In this document: positions 1-8,489 of the stretch, one piece after another
Layout: every line of letters starts with the position of its first letter
Position numbering within the stretch: position 1 is the stretch's first letter
Made by a program: the position numbers and the translations under genes
Source: Fusobacteriaceae bacterium
GTDB taxonomy: Bacteria > Fusobacteriota > Fusobacteriia > Fusobacteriales > Fusobacteriaceae
Assembly: GCA_900764925.1 (NCBI GenBank)
Contig: CAAFPW010000078.1
Span: forward strand, 1 to 28,356
Direction: 5' to 3'
DNA length: 28,356 nucleotides
Notes under the pieces: model-generated
What the model was told of the DNA's origin: nothing
The model's database searches: none
What the model saw: only the letters and a program-made list of their open reading frames with translations

Positions 1-113
1 GGGTGAGAATCCCACACAGGAAACTGCTGTATGGTGGACGAAATCACAATAATGTCACTGGGAAACTGGGAAGACGTGAAAGTAGGATGAAGCTGAGTCA
101 GAAGACTTACCAA
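1..113 (+). promoter_or_regulatory. Cobalamin riboswitch aptamer, 5' truncated by window edge
   Basis: The conserved 3' half of the adenosylcobalamin aptamer is visible: GTGAGAATCCC near the start, GTCACTGGGAAACTGGGAAGA in the middle (54-74), then AGTAGGATGA (81-90), and finally GTCAGAAGACTTACC (97-111), the usual closing box. GTAGG at 82-86 can pair with CTTAC at 106-110, including one G-U pair. The 5' part of the aptamer lies outside the window. The element sits directly upstream of a TonB-dependent receptor, the classic target of B12 repression. The family call is strong; which cobamide it senses is unknown. Confidence 0.92.
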
Positions 114-122
114 TTTTACTTA

Positions 123-200
123 TCATTATTTTGAAAAAATTAATTTTAAGTATGGTAAATCTATTTAAGAGAAAATTAAAAATCAAAATAATGAGGAGGA
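123..200 (+). promoter_or_regulatory. Putative riboswitch expression platform with hairpin next to the Shine-Dalgarno
   Basis: A perfect 12-bp inverted repeat joins TCATTATTTTGA (123-134) and TCAAAATAATGA (183-194). The right arm runs into the ribosome binding site GAGGAGGA (193-200) of the receptor gene at 204. Separately, TTACCA at the aptamer's 3' edge (107-112) is complementary to TGGTAA (153-158) inside the hairpin loop, so alternative folds are possible. No T-run follows the stem, which argues for control of translation rather than termination. The pairing is seen directly; its coupling to ligand binding is inferred. Confidence 0.5.
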
Positions 201-203
201 TAC

Positions 204-2231
204 ATGAAAAAATATTTAATGATTGCTGCAATATTAGTAGTAGGAACAACAGCAATGGCAGAAGAAAAGATAGAAGGGACTAAATTAGATGAAACTGTAA
301 TTACAACAGAAAGATATGAAGAAACATCAATTATGGAAACTTCAAAAAATGTAACTGTAATAAATAGTGAAGAAATTGAAAAAAGAGGGTATAGAAATAT
401 AGAAGAGGCATTAGTAAATGTTCCTGGATTATCTTTTTCAGGTGGGTATTTATCAATGAGAGGACAAGTACCAAGTATGGGAAATAAGCATTTAGTTATA
501 CTAATAGATGGAATTCCACAAAATGGAATGGATAATAGATCATTTGATTTAGATTTTATCCCAATAGAATCTATTGAAAAAATAGAGGTTGTTCCTGCTG
601 GGGGAGCTATTATGTATGGAGGAAATGCAACATCAGGAGTAATTAATATAATAACAAAGGATATGCAAGATAAAGAATATTGGGGAAATGTAGGAGGATT
701 ATTAGGCTCATTCAATGAAAAAAAATATAATATAAATTATGGAATGAATTTAACTCCTAAATTTTCACTAGATACTAAATATATTAATTTAGATAAGGAT
801 GGATATAGAGACTACGAGAAGAAGGAAAGTGAGTATGCAGAGATAAATTTAAAATATAAATTAGGAGATGGAAAAGTTGGTCTTAAATATATAAGAAATG
901 AAAGAAAAAGTAATGGTTCAGGGTATTTGACAAAAGAACAATACGAAGAAGATAGAACACAAAATAATCCGGATTATAAAGAAAAGATTGCACATGATAC
1001 TCAAGATAAGTTTATACTTGAGATTGATAAAAATTTAACTGAAAATTTAGCTAACTCAACTGTTATAGAATATAGAAATAGAGAATATACATATTCTCAA
1101 CCAAAAGGTGAAAAATATCCAACATATAAAAGTAGAGAAAAAAATACAGATTCATTATATTTGAATACACAATTTAAATATAAATATGGAAATGAAAGTA
1201 ATATTATCATAGGAGGAGATTATTCAAAAGCTAGTGTAAAAGAGGATGGATATGGAATAACTAAAGCAAAGGATTTTATTTACAAAAAAAATTATACTGA
1301 AACTGAGTATACTGCTTTAGGTGGATATATTTTAAATAGATATGTTTATAATAAATTTAGTTTTTCTCAAGGAGTAAGATTAGAAAAAATTAAATTTGAT
1401 GAGGATGTAACAGAGTATAGTGAAACAGGAAGCTTTAAAGGAAAAGAAAAAACTAAAGATAGTAAAAATAATCTAAATTATGAATTAAATTTAAATTATA
1501 TGATTTCAGAAGAAACTTCAACATATTTAAGTTATAATAGAACTTATAGAGCCCCTAATTTGACAGAATATAGTAGTTGGAGAACAATAAAAGAAACAGG
1601 AGAAACTGAAACTAGAGAGGCACAAGAAGTAGATACTATTGAATTAGGAATAAAAAGCTTAATAAATAATGTATATTTATCAGGAGCTTTATTTTATATA
1701 AGAGGAAATAAAGAAATAATGTATGATTACTATAGAGATGAGATACAAGATAAAAGTGAAAGTGGAAGTTATTATAATTTAAATGGAAAAACAGAAAGAA
1801 AAGGAATAGAATTAGCAAGTGAACAGTATTTAAATAAACTAACTTTGAGAGAAAGCTTGACATATATGGATAATAAAATTATAGATGGACCATATTCAGG
1901 AAATGAAATACCTGGAGTAAGCAACTTTATTTTTGGCTTAGGTGCAACTTATGAGTTAACATCAAAGTTATCATTTAATTTAGAAAGTAATTATCATAGT
2001 AAAGCATATTTAATGAATGATTATTATAATAGAAATGATAAAGTTGATAGTTATATGGTAACAAATATATTGATAAAATATGATTTAAAAAATGGATTAA
2101 TTTTTAAAGTAGGAATAGATAATGTATTTAATGAATTATATTGCGACTATATAACATATGCAGGAAAAAAGATAAATTATTCTCCTTCTCCTGAAAGAAC
2201 ATATTATACTAGTGTGGAGTATAGATTTTAA
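204..2231 (+). CDS. TonB-dependent outer-membrane receptor, probably corrinoid (BtuB-like)
   Basis: This 675-residue protein is an outer-membrane beta-barrel that imports a ligand using TonB energy. A signal peptide (about residues 1-19) is followed by a TonB-box-like stretch (LDETVITTERY, about 28-38). The plug domain covers about 45-155, with a LIDGIPQN segment and the typical plug end VINIITK. The rest is aromatic-rich barrel, ending in the C-terminal phenylalanine (EYRF) expected for Omp85 recognition. The ATG at 204 has a strong GAGGAGGA site four bases upstream. The upstream cobalamin riboswitch makes a vitamin B12 or cobamide substrate likely. Barrel sequence alone does not settle specificity, so siderophore or haem cannot be excluded. 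Confidence 0.9.
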   Translation: MKKYLMIAAILVVGTTAMAEEKIEGTKLDETVITTERYEETSIMETSKNVTVINSEEIEKRGYRNIEEALVNVPGLSFSGGYLSMRGQVPSMGNKHLVILIDGIPQNGMDNRSFDLDFIPIESIEKIEVVPAGGAIMYGGNATSGVINIITKDMQDKEYWGNVGGLLGSFNEKKYNINYGMNLTPKFSLDTKYINLDKDGYRDYEKKESEYAEINLKYKLGDGKVGLKYIRNERKSNGSGYLTKEQYEEDRTQNNPDYKEKIAHDTQDKFILEIDKNLTENLANSTVIEYRNREYTYSQPKGEKYPTYKSREKNTDSLYLNTQFKYKYGNESNIIIGGDYSKASVKEDGYGITKAKDFIYKKNYTETEYTALGGYILNRYVYNKFSFSQGVRLEKIKFDEDVTEYSETGSFKGKEKTKDSKNNLNYELNLNYMISEETSTYLSYNRTYRAPNLTEYSSWRTIKETGETETREAQEVDTIELGIKSLINNVYLSGALFYIRGNKEIMYDYYRDEIQDKSESGSYYNLNGKTERKGIELASEQYLNKLTLRESLTYMDNKIIDGPYSGNEIPGVSNFIFGLGATYELTSKLSFNLESNYHSKAYLMNDYYNRNDKVDSYMVTNILIKYDLKNGLIFKVGIDNVFNELYCDYITYAGKKINYSPSPERTYYTSVEYRF

Positions 2232-2233
2232 AA

Positions 2234-2764
2234 ATGAAGATAAGAAAAATTATATATGTTATTTTAGGAATTATTTTTTTATCTAGTTCTGATAGAGCAT
2301 ATGCATATGGAGTAAAGGAAAGTTCTACCTCAAGATTTAAAATTGAGAACTTCAAAAAAGATATTGAGAGCTTAAGTATAGATTTTCAAGAATTTGGACG
2401 AATAAAAGAATATGGTATATTGGGATATTACAATTTTTGTCCACTTATAAAAGATAAAAAAATTATTAGTTATGCTTGTTTAACACATTTAAAAGTATAT
2501 GATAGAAATGAACCATTTATTGTATTAATATCATTGGATGGGAAAGTATTAGATTATTGTATCCCTGAAGCTAAAAATAAGCATAAAGTCTTGAATACTA
2601 TTGAGATTAAAAAGAAAGTTATTGGAAAAGATAAAAGTAATGATTTATTTTTAGATGGAGTAGCTGGATCAACTTTTCATATACCAGCTATTAATATGGA
2701 GTTAAAAAATATTTTAAATATGTTTGAATATAGAGAAAAAATAATAAGAAAAGATGAAAATTAA
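2234..2764 (+). CDS. Exported FMN-binding-domain-like protein in corrinoid operon
   Basis: This 176-residue protein starts three bases after the receptor stop, so the two genes are almost certainly co-transcribed and translationally coupled. An N-terminal hydrophobic segment (about 5-17) followed by AYA suggests export to the periplasm. The segment FIVLISLDGKVLDYCI (about 95-110) and the C-terminal DGVAGSTF (141-148) with a following helix resemble the FMN_bind domain of RnfG/NqrC-type proteins. There, ApbE attaches FMN to the threonine of D-x-x-S/T-G-A-T. Here T147 is kept but the preceding residues are altered (A-G-S-T instead of S-G-A-T). The fold assignment is my inference from these matches. 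A role in handling or reducing the corrinoid taken up by the receptor is speculative. Confidence 0.55.
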   Translation: MKIRKIIYVILGIIFLSSSDRAYAYGVKESSTSRFKIENFKKDIESLSIDFQEFGRIKEYGILGYYNFCPLIKDKKIISYACLTHLKVYDRNEPFIVLISLDGKVLDYCIPEAKNKHKVLNTIEIKKKVIGKDKSNDLFLDGVAGSTFHIPAINMELKNILNMFEYREKIIRKDEN

Positions 2765-2862
2765 AATAAGAGTTTAATTTTTTAATAATATGGACTCTAT
2801 TTAATTAGAAAATTTTTTATTGTTAAAAACCTAATATATTAAATTGATGTAAGGAGGATAAA

Positions 2863-4764
2863 GTGAAAAAATATTTAATGATTGTTGCAATATTAGCAGT
2901 AGGAACAACAGCTTTAGCAGAAAAAGAGGTAAAATTAGAAGAGACTGTAATAACAACAGAGAACTTTGAAACAAGTGTACAGGAAACTCCTAAAAATATT
3001 ACTATTGTAACTAGTGAAGAAATAGCAAATAAGGGAGCTAATACAGTAGCTGAAGCTCTTAAAGGAGTACCAGGAATAAATATTAGTACTTTAGATGGTG
3101 GAGAAGCAACAATAGATTTAAGAGGGTATGGGGCAACGGGGTCTCAAAATACGCTTATATTAATTGATGGTATTCCAATGAATAATATTCAAGGAAGTGG
3201 ATATTATACAAGTTTAATTCCAGTAGAGATGATAGATAAGATAGAGGTAATTCCAGCTGGTGGAGCTGTAATGTATGGTGATGGAGCAACTGGTGGAGTT
3301 GTAAATATAATAACTAAATCTCCACAAAATAAAGAGAACTATGGAAGTTTAGGATTCGAGGTTGGCTCTTGGGGGACTACTAAAGGAAATATTCATTATG
3401 GAACAAAGGTAAATGATAGATTATTAATGGATGTATCTTATACTAATTATAAAACTGAAGGGTATAGAGATATTGCAACTAAAGAGTATGACAAGGATGA
3501 CAAGAAAGAATCTATTTGGCTAAGAGGTAAATATATATTAGATAATGGAAGTATTGAAGCTAATTATAGACATAATGAAAATGAGGATTATTATACTGGT
3601 TCTTTAACTAAAGCTCAATTTGAAGAAGATCCAACTATGCCAGGAACTTGGGAAGGTTTAGCAGATTCAACAGAGGATAGTTATACACTAAAATATATTC
3701 AAAAAATAAATGATAATTTGGATTTATTAGTTTATGGAGGATATGAGGAATTAGAATATAATGGAGATTCAAGTTGGCCAGTTCATTATATAGCTACTCA
3801 ATCCTTTATAAAGCCTCAAATTAAATATAACTATGGAGAAAATAGCTATATTATTTTAGGGGGGGATTATAAAGATGGAGAATCAGAAGATCAAATAAAT
3901 AAATCAGCCAAAGATAAAACTAGAGAATCTTATGCTGGATATATTATGAATAAAACTACTATGGAAAAATGGCAATTTACTCAAGGTTATAGAAGAGAAA
4001 ATTTAAAATATGAAGCTCCAGTAAATGGAGAATGGAAAGATGAAAAATTAAATGTAGATAGTTATGAGTTAGCTGTAAACTATTTATATTCAGATACAGG
4101 AAATATATATTTGAGCTATGTAAATGGATATAGAAGTCCAAGTATTCAAGATTTAGGACTTTGGTATGGGGAATTAGGAATACAAGAAACCGAAACTTAT
4201 GAGTTAGGACTTAAAGATACAATAGGAAATACATATATTTCATCATCTATATTTTTCTCTAAAACAAGTGATGAAATTTTATATGCAGAAGCTCCAAATG
4301 GAAATAAATACAATCATAATTTTGATGGAAAGGTTGAGAGAAAAGGAGTACAATTGTCACTTCAACATTACTTTGATAAATTAATATTAAGAGAGAGTAT
4401 GTCACATATAGATGCAGAAGTAACAAGTGGAAAATATGATGGGAAAAAATTTGCTGGAGTACCAGAGTGGACAGTTAATTTAGGAGCTACATATAACTTT
4501 ACAGATAAATTGCTTGGAAATATAGATATGTATTACCAAAGTTCAGCTTATGGAAATAGTGATTTTAAAAATGACTTCGGAAAAAATAACGAATATACTA
4601 CTGTGGATACTAATTTAAAATATAGCTTTGACAATGGATTAGAGATTTATGGAGGAATAAGAAATTTATTTGATAAAGAGTATTGTACTTCATTTATATC
4701 ATATGGAAGTTATTACCCAGCTGATGGAAGAAGTTACTATGCAGGATTTAGATATAGTTTCTAA
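2863..4764 (+). CDS. Second TonB-dependent outer-membrane receptor (GTG start)
   Basis: This 633-residue receptor has the same layout as the one at 204: signal peptide to about residue 19, a TonB-box-like LEETVITTENF, a plug domain with LIDGIPMNN and VVNIITK, then a beta-barrel ending in FRYSF. The leader and first codons are nearly identical to the first receptor at DNA level, but the barrels diverge clearly, indicating an old tandem duplication with different ligands or cobamide variants. It starts with GTG, supported by AAGGAGGA (2851-2858). No second riboswitch is visible in the 98 bases upstream, so it may be transcribed from the upstream operon or from a weak promoter. The ligand is inferred from context only. 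Confidence 0.88.
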   Translation: MKKYLMIVAILAVGTTALAEKEVKLEETVITTENFETSVQETPKNITIVTSEEIANKGANTVAEALKGVPGINISTLDGGEATIDLRGYGATGSQNTLILIDGIPMNNIQGSGYYTSLIPVEMIDKIEVIPAGGAVMYGDGATGGVVNIITKSPQNKENYGSLGFEVGSWGTTKGNIHYGTKVNDRLLMDVSYTNYKTEGYRDIATKEYDKDDKKESIWLRGKYILDNGSIEANYRHNENEDYYTGSLTKAQFEEDPTMPGTWEGLADSTEDSYTLKYIQKINDNLDLLVYGGYEELEYNGDSSWPVHYIATQSFIKPQIKYNYGENSYIILGGDYKDGESEDQINKSAKDKTRESYAGYIMNKTTMEKWQFTQGYRRENLKYEAPVNGEWKDEKLNVDSYELAVNYLYSDTGNIYLSYVNGYRSPSIQDLGLWYGELGIQETETYELGLKDTIGNTYISSSIFFSKTSDEILYAEAPNGNKYNHNFDGKVERKGVQLSLQHYFDKLILRESMSHIDAEVTSGKYDGKKFAGVPEWTVNLGATYNFTDKLLGNIDMYYQSSAYGNSDFKNDFGKNNEYTTVDTNLKYSFDNGLEIYGGIRNLFDKEYCTSFISYGSYYPADGRSYYAGFRYSF

Positions 4765-4769
4765 AAATA

Positions 4770-4798
4770 TTGTAAAAAATAGTTGAGTAAATTATAAT
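4770..4798 (+). promoter_or_regulatory. Promoter of the ABC importer operon
   Basis: TTGTAA (4770-4775) and TATAAT (4793-4798) are separated by 17 bases, a good sigma-70-type match. The expected transcription start is near 4804-4806. The importer genes therefore probably have their own promoter in addition to any read-through from the receptor genes. Confidence 0.65.
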
Positions 4799-4802
4799 AT
4801 AG

Positions 4803-4824
4803 TAGGGAGAGAAAGCTCTCCCTA
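4803..4824 (+). promoter_or_regulatory. Perfect 9-bp hairpin at the predicted 5' end of the importer mRNA
   Basis: TAGGGAGAG (4803-4811) pairs perfectly with CTCTCCCTA (4816-4824) around the loop AAAG. No T-run follows (the next bases are TACTCATAATTT), so it is not a convincing intrinsic terminator. Placed just after the -10 box, it would be the first structure of the transcript. Such 5' stem-loops are known to stabilise some bacterial mRNAs; that role here is inferred. Confidence 0.5.
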
Positions 4825-4851
4825 TACTCATAATTTAGGAAAGGAAATATA

Positions 4852-5718
4852 ATGAAAGGTTTATTAAAAGTTACAATCTTATTTTTAATAATTTTTACTT
4901 TGAGCTTAGCTAATGGGAAAAAATACAATAGAATAGCTACAATAAATTTAAGTGGAGATGAGATGATTTTAAATCTAGTTTCATCAGAGAGAATAGTTGG
5001 ACTAAGTGGAAGTATAAATGAGGATGAAGATATGTCAAATGTCTGTGATTTAGCTAAAGGATTTCCTAAAATTGAAAATAATATAGAGACTTTGTTAAAT
5101 CTTGATCCTGATTTAGTAATAGGAGCTGATTGGATAAAAAAAGAGAATCTTCAACAGATAGAGGATAGTGGGATTAATACCTTTATATACAAAACTCCTA
5201 AAACCTTTGAAGATCAAAAAACACTAATTTTAGATATAGCTAATCTAGTTGAAGAGAGAAAAAAGGGAGAAATTATTATAAGAGATATGGAGACACGTTT
5301 AAAAAATTTACAAGAGGAGATATCGAAAGTAAAGAAAGAGACTCCTAGAATTATGATATATACCTCTCTAGAAACAACAAGTGGAAAGGATACAACTTTT
5401 GATGAGTTTGTAAAACTTATTGGTGGAGTAAATGCTGTTTCTGAAATAGGAATAGAGGGAGAGATAAAAATCTCAAAGGAGACAGTAATAGATATAGATC
5501 CTGAAGTTATAATAGTTCCAATATGGAGAGAGCATATAAATTCAGAAGAGTTTATGAATTTTTTAATTAGTGACGAAAGTTTTAAAGATGTACAAGCTGT
5601 AAAAAATAGAAGAGTATATGGAATACCATTTAAAAAGTTATCTCCAACTTCTCAATATATGATAGACGGGATAGAAAATTTAGGAAGGGTAATCTATAAT
5701 TTAGAAAGTGAGAACTAA
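4852..5718 (+). CDS. Periplasmic binding protein of BtuF/FecB-type ABC importer
   Basis: This 288-residue solute-binding protein has a signal peptide (about 1-20, ending SLANG) and no lipobox cysteine, so it should be a free periplasmic protein, as in diderms. It fits the Peripl_BP_2 (helical-backbone metal-receptor) family: an N-terminal lobe with LSGDEMILNLV and VGLSGSI, the segment LLNLDPDLVIGAD (about 82-94), a long linking helix (about 135-165), and a C-terminal lobe with DIDPEVIIVP. Its stop codon overlaps the start of the permease gene. The family carries B12, haem or siderophores. The nearby cobalamin riboswitch favours a corrinoid delivered by the upstream receptors. Confidence 0.85.
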   Translation: MKGLLKVTILFLIIFTLSLANGKKYNRIATINLSGDEMILNLVSSERIVGLSGSINEDEDMSNVCDLAKGFPKIENNIETLLNLDPDLVIGADWIKKENLQQIEDSGINTFIYKTPKTFEDQKTLILDIANLVEERKKGEIIIRDMETRLKNLQEEISKVKKETPRIMIYTSLETTSGKDTTFDEFVKLIGGVNAVSEIGIEGEIKISKETVIDIDPEVIIVPIWREHINSEEFMNFLISDESFKDVQAVKNRRVYGIPFKKLSPTSQYMIDGIENLGRVIYNLESEN

Positions 5719-6746
5719 TGAAACAGGAATGGAAATTTTTTAATTTAGTACTTTTATTTTTACTATTTATTACTATTATATTTTCACTCTTTTATGGAAG
5801 TGTGAAAGTTCCAATTGAAGATGTTATAAAAATACTATTAAATAAAGTTGGTAATTTTGATTTTCCAATTGAGAAAAAAAGCTTTACTTCAATAGTTTTT
5901 TATGTGAGACTACCAAGAATATTGGTAGCTGTACTAGTAGGAGGGGCTTTGGGGATAAGTGGGTGTACTATGCAGAGCTTACTTAAAAATCCAATAGCGG
6001 ATTCTAGTATTGTTGGAATCTCTAGTGGAGCAAGTCTAGGGGCAGTCATAGCTATATCTTTTGGGCTTACAAATAGATATATTTTTGCTATGCCAATATT
6101 TTCGATTTTACTTTCACTATTTGTTGCAACTATTGTTTATACTCTATCATCATTAAAAGGAAGGACAGATAACTTACTTTTAATACTTTCAGGGATAGCC
6201 ATAAGTAGTTTTGTAGGAGCTATCTCATCTTTACTTCTTACTACAATGATGGAGTCGCAGTTAAAGGAGTATATATTTTGGTCAGTTGGAAGTTTAAGTG
6301 GGAGAAGATGGGAGCATTTTACTTTTGCAGCAATACCTATTATGATTTTAAGCTTTATTTTAATCTATTATGGAAAGGAATTAAATATTTTACTATTAGG
6401 GGATGAAGAAGCTAAATCTTTAGGTATTAATATTAGAGAGTTGAGAAAAAAAGTATTGATGATAGTATCTATTATAACTTCTATATCTGTTTGTATAAGT
6501 GGAAATATTGGTTTTGTAGGTTTAATTGTTCCACACATTCTAAGAAAAATAATAGGAGCAGATAATAGAAAACTTTTAAAATCCTCTTTTTTAGCTGGAG
6601 CATTTTTTTTAACTCTGTGTGATTTGATATCAAGAACTATCTTTTCACCTAAAGAATTGGGAGTAGGAATAGTTACAGCTATTATTGGGGCACCATATTT
6701 TATGTATTTAATTTTAAAGATAAGAAGAGGGGGAAAGAGTTTATGA
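5718..6746 (+). CDS. BtuC/FecCD-type ABC importer permease
   Basis: This 342-residue integral membrane protein has about ten hydrophobic segments. It carries the FecCD hallmark around LPRILVAVLVGGALGISG, followed by CTMQSLLKNPIADSSIVGI and SSGASLG. The later GNIGFVGLIVPHILR stretch is the usual contact region with the ATPase (known for the family). It forms the channel of a type II importer, probably as a homodimer. The ATG overlaps the binding-protein stop (TAATG), and its own stop overlaps the ATPase start (ATGA), so the three genes are translationally coupled. Confidence 0.9.
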   Translation: MKQEWKFFNLVLLFLLFITIIFSLFYGSVKVPIEDVIKILLNKVGNFDFPIEKKSFTSIVFYVRLPRILVAVLVGGALGISGCTMQSLLKNPIADSSIVGISSGASLGAVIAISFGLTNRYIFAMPIFSILLSLFVATIVYTLSSLKGRTDNLLLILSGIAISSFVGAISSLLLTTMMESQLKEYIFWSVGSLSGRRWEHFTFAAIPIMILSFILIYYGKELNILLLGDEEAKSLGINIRELRKKVLMIVSIITSISVCISGNIGFVGLIVPHILRKIIGADNRKLLKSSFLAGAFFLTLCDLISRTIFSPKELGVGIVTAIIGAPYFMYLILKIRRGGKSL

Positions 6747-7516
6747 GTTTTCTATTGGAGATAAAAAATCTTTCTTTTAATGTGGGAGAGAGAAAAATTT
6801 TAAATGATATAAATTTTTCAGTTAGAGATGGAGAAATTGTAGGAATAATAGGACCAAATGGAGCTGGGAAAACGACTTTTCTAAAAAGTATAAATGGAAT
6901 AATAGAAGAGATAAAGGGAGAGATTTTATTCAATGGTAAAAATATAAAAGAGTATGATAAAAAAAATTTAGCTAGGCACATATCTTTTATGAATCAAAAT
7001 ACCAATGTGGGGTTTGATTTCTCTTGTTTAGATATAGTTGTTTTAGGAAGATATCCATATCTAAAGAGATTTCAAGAGTATAGTGATGAGGATAGAGAAA
7101 AAGCTAAAAAATATATGGAGAAAACAAATACATTAAAATTTCAAGATAGAATGATTACTGAACTTTCTGGTGGAGAGAGACAGAGAGTTTTATTTGCTAA
7201 AACACTTACACAGGAGAGTGAGTTGATTCTGTTGGATGAACCTACTGCTAGTTTGGATATGAAGTATGAGGAGGAAATTTTTTCAATAATTTCTCAAATG
7301 AGAGAGGAGAGAAAAAGTGTGATAGCTATTATTCATAACTTAAGAGTAGCAATGAAGTATTGTACAAGATTGATTTTATTAAATGATGGAAAAATTATTG
7401 GAGATGGAACTCCACAAGAGATTGTTACAGAGAAAAATTTAAGAGATATTTATGGAGTAGAAGCAAAGGTATATAGAAATACTTTTAATAATGAGTTAGA
7501 TTTTTGTTTAATCTAG
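6743..7516 (+). CDS. BtuD/FecE-type ABC importer ATPase
   Basis: This 257-residue ATPase drives the importer. Walker A is GPNGAGKTT (37-45), the Q-loop glutamine lies at 85 (MNQN), the signature is LSGGERQR (141-148), Walker B is LILLDEP (161-167), and the switch histidine is H198. Its length and the FDFSCLDIVVLGRYPYL segment fit the iron-siderophore/B12/haem ATPase group. It overlaps the permease gene by four bases and is followed seven bases later by the TIM-barrel gene. A complete, apparently functional copy. Confidence 0.93.
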   Translation: MSFLLEIKNLSFNVGERKILNDINFSVRDGEIVGIIGPNGAGKTTFLKSINGIIEEIKGEILFNGKNIKEYDKKNLARHISFMNQNTNVGFDFSCLDIVVLGRYPYLKRFQEYSDEDREKAKKYMEKTNTLKFQDRMITELSGGERQRVLFAKTLTQESELILLDEPTASLDMKYEEEIFSIISQMREERKSVIAIIHNLRVAMKYCTRLILLNDGKIIGDGTPQEIVTEKNLRDIYGVEAKVYRNTFNNELDFCLI

Positions 7517-7523
7517 GGGGAAG

Positions 7524-8489
7524 ATGATGTATAGATTATTAAATAGAAGTGATTTTTCTACTGATGAAGAGTTAGAAAGAGATTGGGAAAAATACTCTAA
7601 AAACTATGGGATAGAGTATTTTGAGCTTATAAAATATAGTGATAGATCAAATGAGAAACTAAAAGAGAAGATTAAGGGGTATCACTTAAGATTTTTTCCA
7701 ACTTGGTTAGATCTATATTTTTGTTCACAAGAGGAGTTAATTTCAAGATTGGGAAGTGAAAAAAATGTAAGGGCTCTCTGTGGTGGAGTAACTAAAGAGG
7801 AGATGTTAGCTTATTATAGAAAAGAGTTGGAAAGAGCTAAGGATTTAGGCGTGGAATATGTTGTTTTACATGCTTGTAGTGTAGATATTTTTGAGAGTAT
7901 GACGTATGAGTTTAGATATTCAGATATGGAGATTTTAGAAAAAGTTGTAGATTTTGTGAATGAACTTTTTGATGAAAAGAAATATAATTTTACACTTCTT
8001 TTAGAAAATCTTTGGTGGTCAGGTTTAAAATTAACTTCCTATGAGGAGGCAAAATATCTTATAGAGAATATAAAATATAAAAATACAGGCTTTATGTTAG
8101 ATACAGGGCATATGCTCAGTACCAATTGGGAGATAAAAACTTCTGATGAGGGAGTGGATTATATTTTAGAGAATTTAGAAAAGTTGAAAGAGTATAAAGA
8201 GTATATCTATGGGATTCATCTCAATCTATCTCTTTCAGGAGAGTATATAAAGAGAGCTATATCTGAGAATAGAAAGAGAGAATTAAAATTAGATGAGGTT
8301 TTGAAAGAAGTATATTACCATGTAGCTAATATTGATTATCATTTTCCCTTTGAAAATGAGAGAATAAAAGAAGTAATATCTATTTTACCCCTAAAGTATC
8401 TAGTGTATGAGTTTATTAGTGAAAATGAAGAGGGGATAGAAAAATCTATAATCAAGCAAAATGAAGTGTTAGGAATAAAATTAAAATAA
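7524..8489 (+). CDS. TIM-barrel protein, xylose isomerase/AP endonuclease 2 superfamily, function unknown
   Basis: This 321-residue protein looks like a sugar isomerase/epimerase-type barrel. The metal-ligand pattern of that superfamily is present: H116 (VVLHACS), E161 (LLLENLWW), D193 and H196 (MLDTGHM), H232 (GIHLN), D271 and H273 (NIDYHF), and E296 (VYEF). It has no signal peptide, so it should be cytoplasmic. It is the last gene of the corrinoid importer operon, seven bases after the ATPase and just before a strong terminator, so it is co-expressed with uptake. Tandem ATGs at 7524 and 7527 compete; the second has better spacing from AGGGGG (7515-7520). Its reaction is unknown. A role in processing imported cobamides or a co-transported ligand is guesswork. 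Confidence 0.75.
   Translation: MMYRLLNRSDFSTDEELERDWEKYSKNYGIEYFELIKYSDRSNEKLKEKIKGYHLRFFPTWLDLYFCSQEELISRLGSEKNVRALCGGVTKEEMLAYYRKELERAKDLGVEYVVLHACSVDIFESMTYEFRYSDMEILEKVVDFVNELFDEKKYNFTLLLENLWWSGLKLTSYEEAKYLIENIKYKNTGFMLDTGHMLSTNWEIKTSDEGVDYILENLEKLKEYKEYIYGIHLNLSLSGEYIKRAISENRKRELKLDEVLKEVYYHVANIDYHFPFENERIKEVISILPLKYLVYEFISENEEGIEKSIIKQNEVLGIKLK

Noticed and set aside
176..715. Long minus-strand ORF (179 codons) opposite the first receptor
   Set aside because: It lies entirely antisense to a well-supported receptor gene, lacks a ribosome binding site and family motifs, and reflects the AT-rich codon pattern.
2765..2862. A second cobalamin riboswitch or terminator before the second receptor
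   Set aside because: None of the aptamer boxes is present; the only inverted repeat (AGAGT/ACTCT) is 5 bp and lacks a T-run directly after it.
4803..4824. Intrinsic terminator of the receptor genes
   Set aside because: The stem is good but no T-tract follows, and a strong promoter directly precedes it, so a 5' leader hairpin fits better.
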